Source of the DNA: Flavobacteriia bacterium
GTDB lineage: Bacteria; Bacteroidota; Bacteroidia; Flavobacteriales_D; Crocinitomicaceae
Length of the DNA: 59,415 bases
Direction: 5' to 3'
NCBI GenBank assembly: GCA_947458955.1
Contig: CANGZT010000002.1
Span: 1-59,415 of the forward strand
Part shown: positions 33,731-44,000 of the stretch, one piece after another
How the letters are laid out: every line of letters begins with the position of its first letter
How positions within the stretch are numbered: the first letter of the stretch is position 1
Notes under the pieces: generated by a model
What the model was told of the DNA's origin: nothing
Database searches by the model: none
What the model saw: only the letters and a program-made list of their open reading frames with translations
Position numbers and translations under genes: made by a program

Positions 33731-34507
33731 TTATTTTGTGAATGAAACTCCTCCGGTTTGAATTAATCTTCGTAATTTTTTGTATTTGGTATAGGTTGCA
33801 AAGGCAGAGATACGACAGATTCTAAAGCCTACTTTTCCATCTAAAAAACCTTTTTTAAGGATATAATCTTTCATGAATTTTACGATTGGACTGAGTAATA
33901 AAGTGAAAATTGGTGCTTTTTTACCTTTTTCGTATTGTGCTTTCGCTAAAATAGTTGTAAAATACTCAACTTGTTTGTAATGATCTGATAAAGAGTAGTA
34001 ACTATAATGTAAAATATCACCTTTGAGGTGAATTATTTTTGAGTTTTTATCATGAAGTTCAAATTTATCGTGGGGATTTGTACCGCCCCAACTACCTTTT
34101 CTAGCATCCCAAAGACGTAATTTTGTATCTGGATACCAACCACAATGACGAATCCAATGACCACAATAATTGGTTAAACGATTCATTTCATAACCGTCTG
34201 CTTGCCAATTATTTTTTACTTCTAAAATGGCATTTTTTAATGTAGAATCTAATGCTTCATCCGCATCTAATGATAATATATGAGGGTATTTTGCTTGGGT
34301 GATAGCCCAGTTTTTTTGTTCTATATGTCCTTCGAAAATATGTTCTACAAATCGAACACCATACGATAAACATATTTCTTTAGTTTTATCTTTTGAATAC
34401 GAATCAACAACTACGATATCATCTACTACTTCCTTTATAGATTCTATACAACGTGCAATATTACGTTCTTCATTGAAAGTAATTATGACAGCAGAAATAG
34501 AAATCAT
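33731..34507 (-). CDS. glycosyltransferase family 2, lipopolysaccharide-core type
   Basis: The 258 residues match the KdtX/WaaE-like GT2 group: SAVIITFNEERNIARCIESIK at the start, the nucleotide-sugar segment VVVDSYSKDKT, the metal-binding HILSLDADEALD and the typical GWYPDTKLRLWDARKG. Acts on the cytoplasmic side of the inner membrane in lipid-A-core assembly. Gaps of 6-8 nt to both neighbours indicate one transcript. Confidence 0.9.
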   Translation of the reverse strand: MISISAVIITFNEERNIARCIESIKEVVDDIVVVDSYSKDKTKEICLSYGVRFVEHIFEGHIEQKNWAITQAKYPHILSLDADEALDSTLKNAILEVKNNWQADGYEMNRLTNYCGHWIRHCGWYPDTKLRLWDARKGSWGGTNPHDKFELHDKNSKIIHLKGDILHYSYYSLSDHYKQVEYFTTILAKAQYEKGKKAPIFTLLLSPIVKFMKDYILKKGFLDGKVGFRICRISAFATYTKYKKLRRLIQTGGVSFTK

Positions 34508-34515
34508 ATTTCAGA

Positions 34516-36414
34516 TTATTTTACACGAATGATTTCACCAACTCGGATGGAGTTTGGATCAATTTTAGGGTTTAATTCCTTCATTTGATCCATAGTTAAT
34601 CCGTAAGTATCTGCAATTCGACTTAAATTATCCCCTGGTTTAACAGAGTAGAATTTTTTGATTGGTTTTGGAGCTACTACAGGTTTAGGCTTTACCAATA
34701 CTTGTTTTCCAGCTAATTCCGGTTGCATTAACTTTACGTTTACCAAAATCTTCAACTGTTGAGCGATACCTACCCAATTGGAACTCATATTATTCCATTT
34801 CTTAATGTCCTCTGGAGTAACATTGTATTTTTGAGCAATAATTCCCACTGATTCATTTCGTTGTACGGTATGGTAGATAGTTACTACAGAATCAAAAACA
34901 ACAGGTTTTTCAACTTCAGGTTTTGTAGTTGGATTTGGTGAAGAGTTTGTTATTGGTTTAACTGTTTTTTGAATGATTGATTTTTCTGTTGGATTTTTTG
35001 ATGGAGAATTTTTAGGAGTTAAAATACCACTATCCATTTCTTCAATACTCAATGAATTTGTTTTTTCAGTCAATACTTGTTCAGGCTCTTTCTGTAAAAT
35101 TGGAGCTTTTCCTTTGATAACTTTTAAATTTCTACCTAATGGGGCTGTATAACTTCGTAAATAATTCCATTTACGAATTTCTTCTACTGATACATAGTAT
35201 TTTTCGGCAATAGATGTTAGTGTTTCGCCTCGTTTTACTTTATGCCATACGACAACTGGCTTTTCATTTGCTAAAGTGTTTACAGTTGTTTTTGTTAACG
35301 AATCATTTGTTGCAGTGGTATCTAAAACTTCAACTGGTTTTGGTTTAGGAGCGAAAATACTTTTTTCGAGTTCATATAATGAATCACCGAAGGATATAAT
35401 TTTTCCAATTTGATTAATAGGACCTGTGATACATTGCTTTGGTTCTGTTCCAGGTATGTATTTTGTTTTATAAACAGGATTTAATTGGGCAATTTCTTCT
35501 AATGGCCATTGTGTTAATTGATCAATCGTAGACATGTGTACACCTTTGGACAAACATAAAGTATCTAGTTGATAGAAGTGTACTTTGTGTTTTGCTGGTT
35601 TGATATTGTGTTCTGCATGGTAAGTCAATAAATAGGCAGCGGCTATAAAGTTAGGTACATATCCTTGTGTTTCTCTCGGTAAATACGGTCTTACTTCCCA
35701 ATAAGTTCGTTTTCCTCCTGAGCGTCGAATGGCTTTGTTAACATTTCCAGGACCTGCATTGTACGCAGCTAAAGCAAGATTCCAATCACCATAAATTCCG
35801 TAGAGTTTTTTTAGGAACTTACAAGCGGCTTCTGTAGCTTTAACAGGATCCATACGTTCATCTATGTATGAATTTTCAATCAAGCCATACATTTTACCTG
35901 TCCCATACATAAATTGCCATAAACCTAATGCACCTGCTGGTGATTTTACTTGTGGTCTTAATCCACTTTCTATCACTGACAAGTATTTTAACTCAATTGG
36001 CATGTCGTGTTTTGCCAATGTAGCTTCATACATATCAAAGTATAATTTAGATCTACCCAATACTATTTTTGCGAATCCACGCCTGTTTTTCACAAAAAAA
36101 CGTATCATTCCTAATGTGATATCGTTGCAATCTAGGTGAAATGGAGATATGGCATTTATTTTTTCAAGTCGTTGACAATAAACTTCATCACTAACTTCTC
36201 CCTTATCTTCTTCATCATCAAGCATTCTGATAATTGAATCAGTATTGCTATCTGTGGCCATTTCATTAAAATAGTCCATTAAGGTTTCGTCAAGCATTTT
36301 AATAAATGCTTCACTATCCATTTCGTGTTTTTCAACAGGTTTTAGTTGTCTCGTTTGAGCATAGCTTCCAAAAATGGAACAAAAAAATACTATAAATACG
36401 AGCCACTTTTTCAT
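34516..36414 (-). CDS. MltD-like lytic transglycosylase with three LysM domains
   Basis: The 632 residues carry a signal peptide (to about residue 20), a Goose-lysozyme-like SLT domain at about residues 120-270 with catalytic Glu149 in YLSVIESGLRP and ALGLWQFMYGTGKMYGL, and three LysM repeats at about 390-435, 515-560 and 588-632 joined by Pro/Ser/Thr/Lys linkers. It cleaves peptidoglycan glycan strands to 1,6-anhydro products. Its start overlaps the gatA stop by 1 nt. E. coli MltD has two LysM repeats, so this is a slightly extended version. Confidence 0.93.
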   Translation of the reverse strand: MKKWLVFIVFFCSIFGSYAQTRQLKPVEKHEMDSEAFIKMLDETLMDYFNEMATDSNTDSIIRMLDDEEDKGEVSDEVYCQRLEKINAISPFHLDCNDITLGMIRFFVKNRRGFAKIVLGRSKLYFDMYEATLAKHDMPIELKYLSVIESGLRPQVKSPAGALGLWQFMYGTGKMYGLIENSYIDERMDPVKATEAACKFLKKLYGIYGDWNLALAAYNAGPGNVNKAIRRSGGKRTYWEVRPYLPRETQGYVPNFIAAAYLLTYHAEHNIKPAKHKVHFYQLDTLCLSKGVHMSTIDQLTQWPLEEIAQLNPVYKTKYIPGTEPKQCITGPINQIGKIISFGDSLYELEKSIFAPKPKPVEVLDTTATNDSLTKTTVNTLANEKPVVVWHKVKRGETLTSIAEKYYVSVEEIRKWNYLRSYTAPLGRNLKVIKGKAPILQKEPEQVLTEKTNSLSIEEMDSGILTPKNSPSKNPTEKSIIQKTVKPITNSSPNPTTKPEVEKPVVFDSVVTIYHTVQRNESVGIIAQKYNVTPEDIKKWNNMSSNWVGIAQQLKILVNVKLMQPELAGKQVLVKPKPVVAPKPIKKFYSVKPGDNLSRIADTYGLTMDQMKELNPKIDPNSIRVGEIIRVK

Positions 36415-37826
36415 TATTGTACTAACTTTTCCAAATATGCTGAGAAATCAAACAATTCTTTTTCTTCAAAAGGCTTAGCCATTAATTGAATTCCAAAGGG
36501 CATGTTTTCACTTGTTTTACCATAAGGTAGTGAAATTGCTGGATGACCAGTCAAATTAGCATGTACTGTGAAAATATCTTGTAAGTACATTTGAATTGGG
36601 TCTTTTACCGCATTGATTTCAAAGGCCGTTGATGGGGTAGTAGGTAATAAGATGAAATCGTAATCGTTAAAGATTTCTTTGGTTTTATTTTGTAATACGC
36701 GACGAACTTTCTGCCCTTTTGTATAATAAGCATCATAATACCCGTGAGAAAGTACAAATGTACCCGCCATTATTCTGCGTTTCACTTCTTTCCCAAATCC
36801 TTCTGTACGTGATTTTTTATACGTTTCTTCAACGCCAACTGCTTCTTTTGATCGATAACCGTAGTGTACCCCGTCAAATCGAGATAAGTTTGATGAAGCC
36901 TCTGCAGTTGATAAAACGTAGTACGTTGGAACCATGTAATCTAGATAAGGAAATGATACAGGCTCAACGATATTACCATCTGCTTTCAGCGCTTCCATGA
37001 TTTCTTCCATACGTTTTTTAACCTCTGGATGAATTCCTTCTGTTTCAAAACTTTCTTTGATGAAAGCAATACGTTTAGTTATTTTTTTGACTTCTGGTGT
37101 AAACTGACCTACATTTTTTGAAGATGAGGTACTATCCATTGGATCTTTACCTGCCATGATTTCAGTTACTAAAGCAGTATCCTCTAATGTATTAGCAAAA
37201 ACTCCAATTTGATCAAATGAAGACGCATAAGCGATTAACCCGTAACGACTAATTCTACCATAGGTTGGTTTAATACCATAGGTACCAGTAAAAGCTGCTG
37301 GTTGTCTAATTGATCCTCCAGTATCACTTCCTAATGCTATAGTACAAAGTCCTGCAGCAACTGCAGCAGCTGAACCACCAGAGGAACCACCAGGAACGGT
37401 TTTTGTATTGATAGGGTTTTTGACAGGACCATAAGCAGAGGTTTCGTTAGAACTACCCATTGCAAATTCATCACAATTCAGTCTTCCTATCACAATCGCA
37501 TCCTCATCAATTAATCGTTGTAAAGCAGTTGCTGTGTATAATGATTCGAATCCTTCTAATATTTTGGAAGATGCAGAAACTTTATGGTCTTTGTAACAAA
37601 TGTTATCTTTGATACCAATGACCATTCCAGCTAAACGACCAGCTGAACCAGTTTCAATTTTAGCTTGGACAATTTTAGCATTTTCAAGAACACTTTCAGT
37701 GAACACTTCTAAAAAAGCATTCAAATCTTTGTTCTTATCAATAGTATTCAGGTAGGTCTCGACTATATCTAATAGAGAAACTCCTGAAGTAATTGATTTT
37801 TTTACTTCAGAAAATGTTTTGTACAT
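36414..37826 (-). CDS. gatA: aspartyl/glutamyl-tRNA amidotransferase subunit A
   Basis: Releases ammonia from glutamine to amidate mischarged Glu-tRNA(Gln) or Asp-tRNA(Asn). The 470 residues contain the amidase triad Lys73 (GIKDNICY), cis-Ser148 (GGSSGGSAAA) and Ser172 (GSDTGGSIRQP), with the spacing of characterised GatA proteins. gatB and gatC are not in the window. It lies 12 nt after tatA and overlaps the transglycosylase gene by 1 nt. Confidence 0.96.
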   Translation of the reverse strand: MYKTFSEVKKSITSGVSLLDIVETYLNTIDKNKDLNAFLEVFTESVLENAKIVQAKIETGSAGRLAGMVIGIKDNICYKDHKVSASSKILEGFESLYTATALQRLIDEDAIVIGRLNCDEFAMGSSNETSAYGPVKNPINTKTVPGGSSGGSAAAVAAGLCTIALGSDTGGSIRQPAAFTGTYGIKPTYGRISRYGLIAYASSFDQIGVFANTLEDTALVTEIMAGKDPMDSTSSSKNVGQFTPEVKKITKRIAFIKESFETEGIHPEVKKRMEEIMEALKADGNIVEPVSFPYLDYMVPTYYVLSTAEASSNLSRFDGVHYGYRSKEAVGVEETYKKSRTEGFGKEVKRRIMAGTFVLSHGYYDAYYTKGQKVRRVLQNKTKEIFNDYDFILLPTTPSTAFEINAVKDPIQMYLQDIFTVHANLTGHPAISLPYGKTSENMPFGIQLMAKPFEEKELFDFSAYLEKLVQ

Positions 37827-37838
37827 AAGATTCAGATA

Positions 37839-38006
37839 TTAAGCTTCTTTCTTATCTTCTGGCTTATTCTCTCCTTTAGAGGCGTCTTTGAATTCTTTCA
37901 TTCCTTGACCTAATCCTTTCATTAGTTCTGGAATTTTTTTACCTCCGAATAATAATAGAACAATTGCTAAAATGATTAAGATTTCTCCAATTCCGAATTT
38001 TCCCAT
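37839..38006 (-). CDS. tatA: Sec-independent protein translocase subunit TatA
   Basis: A short gene of 55 residues, translated by hand: [20 protein letters not shown], then [19 protein letters not shown] and a charged tail ending DKKEA. The single N-terminal membrane helix, the FGGKKIPEL hinge and the amphipathic helix are the TatA/E hallmarks. It forms the pore for folded twin-arginine substrates together with TatC, which is not in the window. First gene of the tatA-gatA-mltD-GT2-GT9 operon, with a promoter -7 element 28 nt upstream. Confidence 0.93.
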   Translation of the reverse strand: MGKFGIGEILIILAIVLLLFGGKKIPELMKGLGQGMKEFKDASKGENKPEDKKEA

Positions 38007-38034
38007 GGTATCAAAAATTTATTTTTTGTTGGAA

Positions 38035-38042
38035 CAAAAGTA
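38035..38042 (-). promoter_or_regulatory. tatA operon promoter -7 element
   Basis: Minus-strand TACTTTTG matches TANNTTTG and ends 28 nt before the tatA ATG. No -33 TTG at good spacing. Confidence 0.45.
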
Positions 38043-38082
38043 AACAATATTACCATTTAAATCATAAAAATTAGCAGGCGAT

Positions 38083-41000
38083 TTACATACCGCCTAAGTT
38101 CAGTCTTAAACGAATACCTGCCATGGTATTTGCAGTAGGGTATGATGTTGCAATTTTAGGACGATTTAATACTTGATCAAAGTACATTTGCGCAGTTAGA
38201 TTAGGACCTAAGTTGTAATCTAATGAAGATTTGATAGAAATAACGCGTTGACCCGCTGTTGCTTGGTTTGTATTATCTACTATTTTTCTAATAACTGTGG
38301 AATTATCTCTAAAGGAAAAGTCAAATCGAACATTGAGGTCATTTTCAAGTGTTTTACCTTGTAATTTGAAAGGCATTTTTACCTTTGAAAATTTCACTCC
38401 TGATCCAACTACCCATTCTTGACTGAAAATTTCAGTTACTTGTTGGTTTGATAAAGCAAGTGATGCATTTCTGTCTTTTTTGTATTCTATTTTGGTAATT
38501 AAACCTTGCCCAAGGAAATTCCATGTGGCATCAATCCCTAAAAGGGGGGAGAATTTTTCGGAAATTGTTACGTTTTGAATTTGGTATTGAGCAATAAAAT
38601 TATTGTCCAAATCAAATGTTGTTGGGTTGCCTTGTTGGTCTAATTCTGATTTTAAATTGGTTTGTATTCCAGATAAACTAACAGATGCATTGTATGAATG
38701 CCTTAAAACAAAAGATTTTGCATATTTTTTAATTAAAGCATATTTGGTTAAACCGCTATAGTTGATAGACCAATTTGGAAGTGGCATAGCAGAAAGTGGA
38801 TTAATATTTCGGCTATTTAATTTGTTACTAGTGTAGGATGTTAAAAAAGCTCCAATTAATACTTCTTGTTGTGTTGAGCCATAACCTTCAGCAAATCCAT
38901 TTACTTTTTTGGTAGAATTTTGGTTTTTATCTCCTAGTAGGTTACTAACTAGTTGTCTATTATTTCTTAAGTCTGAAAACGCGCTTGACGAATAATCTTT
39001 TCCAATTGTAGCAAATGCAGAACGTAAAGTTACCGTTGAATAGGTTAGGGTACCTGTTTCAACTTTACTTTGACTTCCAAATTTTTGAGTAGAGTCGTTC
39101 CATCTATAAAAATCACTTGCATTTAAAGTATAATTTCGATTCGCAGAAAATTCGATAGCGATATCCTTGAGAGGCTCTACCGTAGCTCTAGCAGACATAT
39201 TTTGGCTAAATGAAAGAGTATGTTGTTTATTCAAGGCGCTGTTTTTAACTAGCCAATTATTTTGAGCTGCAATTGATGCAAAATCATAATTTGTTTTATT
39301 ACCAAATACATCGAATGTTTGTTGACCGAAAATAAATCCAGTGAGATCAGGTTGATTTAGATTTGGAGTTCCTAATAAGCGAGTATCTTGATTATAACCA
39401 GGTAATAAAGTTCCATTATTCAAAGAATAGGTTCCAGATACTGAACGAACAGCGAGTAAAGCTCTTGTACCAAAACCTATGATAGGATTAACAGGTTCTT
39501 TTAATCTTTTTTCTCTTTTTTCTCTCCTTTTTTCTTTTCTACGAATTCGATCTTCTTTTCGTTTTTCTTTTTTTGTAAGCTCATTATAAGGTTTACCAAA
39601 AGAAGTCATATTTGGATCTTTTTTCTTAATCGTTGAATTTGTTGAGTTATTAGTTGGTGATTTATTTGTGTTACTGCTAGTTAGTATTTTTTTAAAGAAT
39701 TTAGACTTTGAATATAAATTAGTCATATTCATTGTTGCATTAAATGATACTACTCGGCTATTTTGAATGGTGTTACCAAAGTTACTTTGTCCTAAAGGCG
39801 CACGTTGCCAGTTATAATTTCCAGCATATTTTATGGATGAGTTTATCCAATCTGTTAAAGGTAATTTGTCTAAAGGTAAATTATAACTTAACGAATAATC
39901 ATGTGAGTAATCCATTGTTTTACCAAAAGTTTTCATTTGAGTTTTGATAGAGTCAATAAAAACTTGGTAAAGTAGAGGGTCTAATTTTTTATCTACTCGT
40001 CCATCTGCTTCATCGAAGATAGACCGATCATTGGCGTTGAAAGTGAATTTGAGATTTTTGGTAATATCGTAACCAAAATTATAGGAACGATTCCAATTAA
40101 AGGATTTTACATAAACTGGTGAAAACTCAAATGAAGAAAGATTATTCCTTACTTTTCGTTCATTGTAATTTCGTTGAACATCATTATTAATTGAAATGAT
40201 TTTTGGTGTAAGATAAAAATTAGCATCTCTTATTAAGCTCCACCATTTTGATTTTTGCATGAATTTCACCTTTTTAAAAGGTTCAACTGGTTTTGCGGTG
40301 AAACTATAGGTGTAGATTAGATTACTTTTCCAAGATTTAGTTCTATCGTATTCAGTATTAAAATCACGTCTAAACGTCTCATTAAAACCATAAGAAATGG
40401 CAAAGTTCGATAAATTCCAAAAATGTGGTTTCGCGTCTGGATTAGCTTCTTTTTTAACGTTTGAAAAGTTATAAGACCTTCTTTCAGTGAAGTCTTGACC
40501 TAATTTTGCGTTTTTTAATTTTTGTTCAAGTGGATAATCATTTAGTTTAATATCTGGGTTGAATGGATCATATTCAGGATTGACAATACCCAATGAATAA
40601 CCATAATAAAAGGGCAGTGATAATTTCAATTTATTACCTAAGAACTGGCCAAGTTGCATGTTTGTACTAAAATCAAAACCCATTTGTTCGTTTCGTTGTC
40701 TTTCTTGAACTCGGCTTTCTAAAGTTCCCCAATTTACACCACTATAATTTCCAGACATAGATACATTTGCAAAATCTGCTGCTTGTACTTGCACTTTGGC
40801 TACTGCAGCAGATCCACCTGCATTTTGAAAGTCTGTTAGTCTTAATTCATTAATCCAAACAAATGCACACTTCGTTAACCCATCGTCAGCACCAAATTTA
40901 TTCGTAGCTTTCGATGGATTCCGAACACCTATCATGATTGTTTTAATTGCTTGAATATTTGGACTTCCTTTGATTTTAATTTGTCTAGTGGAATTTGAAG

Positions 41001-44000
41001 GGTCTGGAATACTATATTCTTGAGTAATTGAAACTCCAGAATTATTTCTTTGTTTTTTAGCTTCTAGTAAATTATCAAATATTATTTCCATATTATTTGT
41101 TTCTGGCCAAACATCTTCTGGTGAATTTGCTCCCCAAGGAGTAACATTCATAGGTAATTCATATTCATAATAATTGTCTGTGTAGTCAGTACCTAATCGA
41201 ACAAATAAAGTTAAATCTCCATTTTTTAAAGGTGCTGATTTAGATAATTCTTCTGCGTGAACAAACATCTTTAATTTTTTATATGTTCTCACATCAAACA
41301 CAACATTCTTAAAAGCCGCTTTTGCATTACCATCGTCCAAATTACATACTTCAAATGAAAGCGCTTGTTCGTTCATTTGACGCTGTTGAACTTGTGTGGG
41401 ATCGATTTCTCTTAAAATACCAGGAGGTAATTGATAATTAATTGGATTTCGTTGTGCATTTTCTTCAATATTTACTGCAGCGATATTAAATACAGAACTA
41501 TTTGGGTCTTTTTGAATGTTTTCTCCAGGTAAGCTTAGATCACCATTGTATTTTCTCCATTCTCCTCTGATAAATTCTAATCGGGCAAATCTAAGTACCA
41601 CTTCTTCATTCCATTCTTTTAAGAACATACGCATAAAACGAATAGATCTAAAATCGGAAATACCATTTACAATTTTTTCTGGTTCTCTAACTGGAATTTT
41701 GAACTGAATCCAACGTTCAGTTTTATTTCCTGTTGTATATGTCTGGATGTTTGTAATGTAATTTTTACCAACTTGTAAATCATTTCTTCGTAAGCTGACT
41801 TTATATTGATAGTAACTTTCTGTTTCAGAAAGGTTATTATCTTGATTTAAGTCTTCTATATCTGGTTGGTTCGTAGCTTGAGTTGGGTAACCAGCTGCGT
41901 TTATGGTAGCAGACATTTCTGGGGTTGGTGAGTTCCCCTGTGTATTGTTAAATTTTTTATATCTTTCTAAGATATTCGCTTTGTCTGCATCGTATTGGTC
42001 ATCAGCATAATATTTATAATCATCAGAGGATGGGTCATTGATCATCCGATTTTTAACTTCCTGTGTTAGGTTTGGATTTTTATTCACCCAAGTCACATAT
42101 TTTTGAAAGTGTGTCTTTTCTTGTTCGTTATCCCATCCATCTAATCCAACATCTTGTAATTTTCGTGTTGTGGGATCATTGTCAAAAGCGTTTACAACTA
42201 TATTTTGTGTTGATACCCTTGCCCATTGTGTTGTATCAATATTATCTGAAACAGATGTGCTTGTTGGCAGTCCATTTTCAAACTCTTTTCTAGAGTCTGG
42301 AATAACATCTTCCGAAATATTTCCTAAGTTAAAGTATAAATCTCCTCCAGAGTGCAGTGTGTTTGGATCCGCTTTTTCGGCATCTTCGTTGAAAGGATCT
42401 AATACCCAAAATTGAATAAACTCTATGTTAGAAAGTTCAAAATCATTAGTTGATAATGCACGCATAATTCCGCCCCATTTATTTTCAGGATTGGTAAATT
42501 TTCCAAGTTTATCTAAGATCGATAGTGTATCATAATTATACATACCTCGTTCTTGCGGATAGTAAGCTAATTCCAAAATCGGAATATTGGTAAAGGTTCC
42601 GTATTGTTGTTGTAAATTTGGAAAAATGTCTTTTTGATTGACCATGCGCATACGGCTATCCACAAGCATGGATGGATCTTTTTTTACGTTTTCTGGAGTT
42701 AACGTCGAATTTTGGTAAAACATAGGATCAATTAGATACCATGCGGTTTTTGATCTGTTAAATCCTGTGTTTAAATTTTTAGATGTTGCTTCAGGGAACA
42801 ATGTGGGCTGTCCTTGTGGAATACTTGCCATTTTCCATGCAGAAGGAGTTCTTAAATCAATGGTACTTTGACTTCCTTCGAAATCGTCTACATAAGACAT
42901 TCCTGAACCAGTTATAACACGTGGAACACCTGGAATTAAATGGGCAACCTCACCCGTAAATGAGATGGAAGATTTGGAACGTGTTGAAATACCAGGTAAT
43001 AAATCCACCAATTTAGTCAAAAATGGTAATTCTCTTTTTATGGATAGATCAAGTCCAATTAAATTGTTTTTAAAGGGTTCAGAACCCATATCTACTTTCT
43101 GAGTGATAGGTCTTTCAACCATTCGCATCCAAGTCGCCCCAAGATTAAAGTCTTTATCAAATCGATAATTGAAGTGAGTTCCAATTAAAGAGCGTGCTTG
43201 AAATCCAAATACGGAGTTACTTTCAACAGATACTTTGATTGGTGTATTAGATTCTAATACACCACTATTTAAAATTTTTACTCTGCCTAAATTGTAGTCA
43301 ACAGTATAGTCTGTACCTTCTACTAATTTCACGCCACCTGCAGTTACCGATACCGCACCTTGAGGAACGTTTAAAGCATTAAGAGGAATATCTGAACTTA
43401 CAGAAGATTGATATTGTCCTTTAAATATAAATCTGTTTTTAGACGGAATTTGTTGAGCTGCTGTTTTCGTTGAATCATAGAGTTCTGTATAAGCAATTTT
43501 ATTTACTACAGATTCTGCAATTCCTTTAGATAACATTTTCTTTTTCAATGTATTTCCAAATGGCTCTATCGTAGTAAAATAAACCCTACCATTTTTGGAA
43601 TTGATTGTCCCTGCATTATCTGTTTTATTTCCACTAAAGTTGATGGGTACAAAGTCGAATAAACCATCTGAAAAAGGTTGATTATTCATGTTTAATTTAT
43701 CCATCCCGAGGAGGGTAACCAACTGAATTTTATCTAAACCGTTATAGGGAAAGAAATTAACTGGTAAACTCGTTGAAGGATTATTATAAAGCACATCCAA
43801 TCTAAAACCTGTTTTATCTAATTGATAAGCACCAATTGAATACACGTTTTTCATCATTAAATCCCAAATATGTGACTTAGGATTAGTTAAGGTAGGTTTT
43901 AATAATTTTAGGAAAAGTGCTTGTTTTCCATCTATTCCGTCCGTTGAAAATTGACCTACTTGGTATGTTTTTCCTTGGTAAGTATATTCATAGGCAACAG

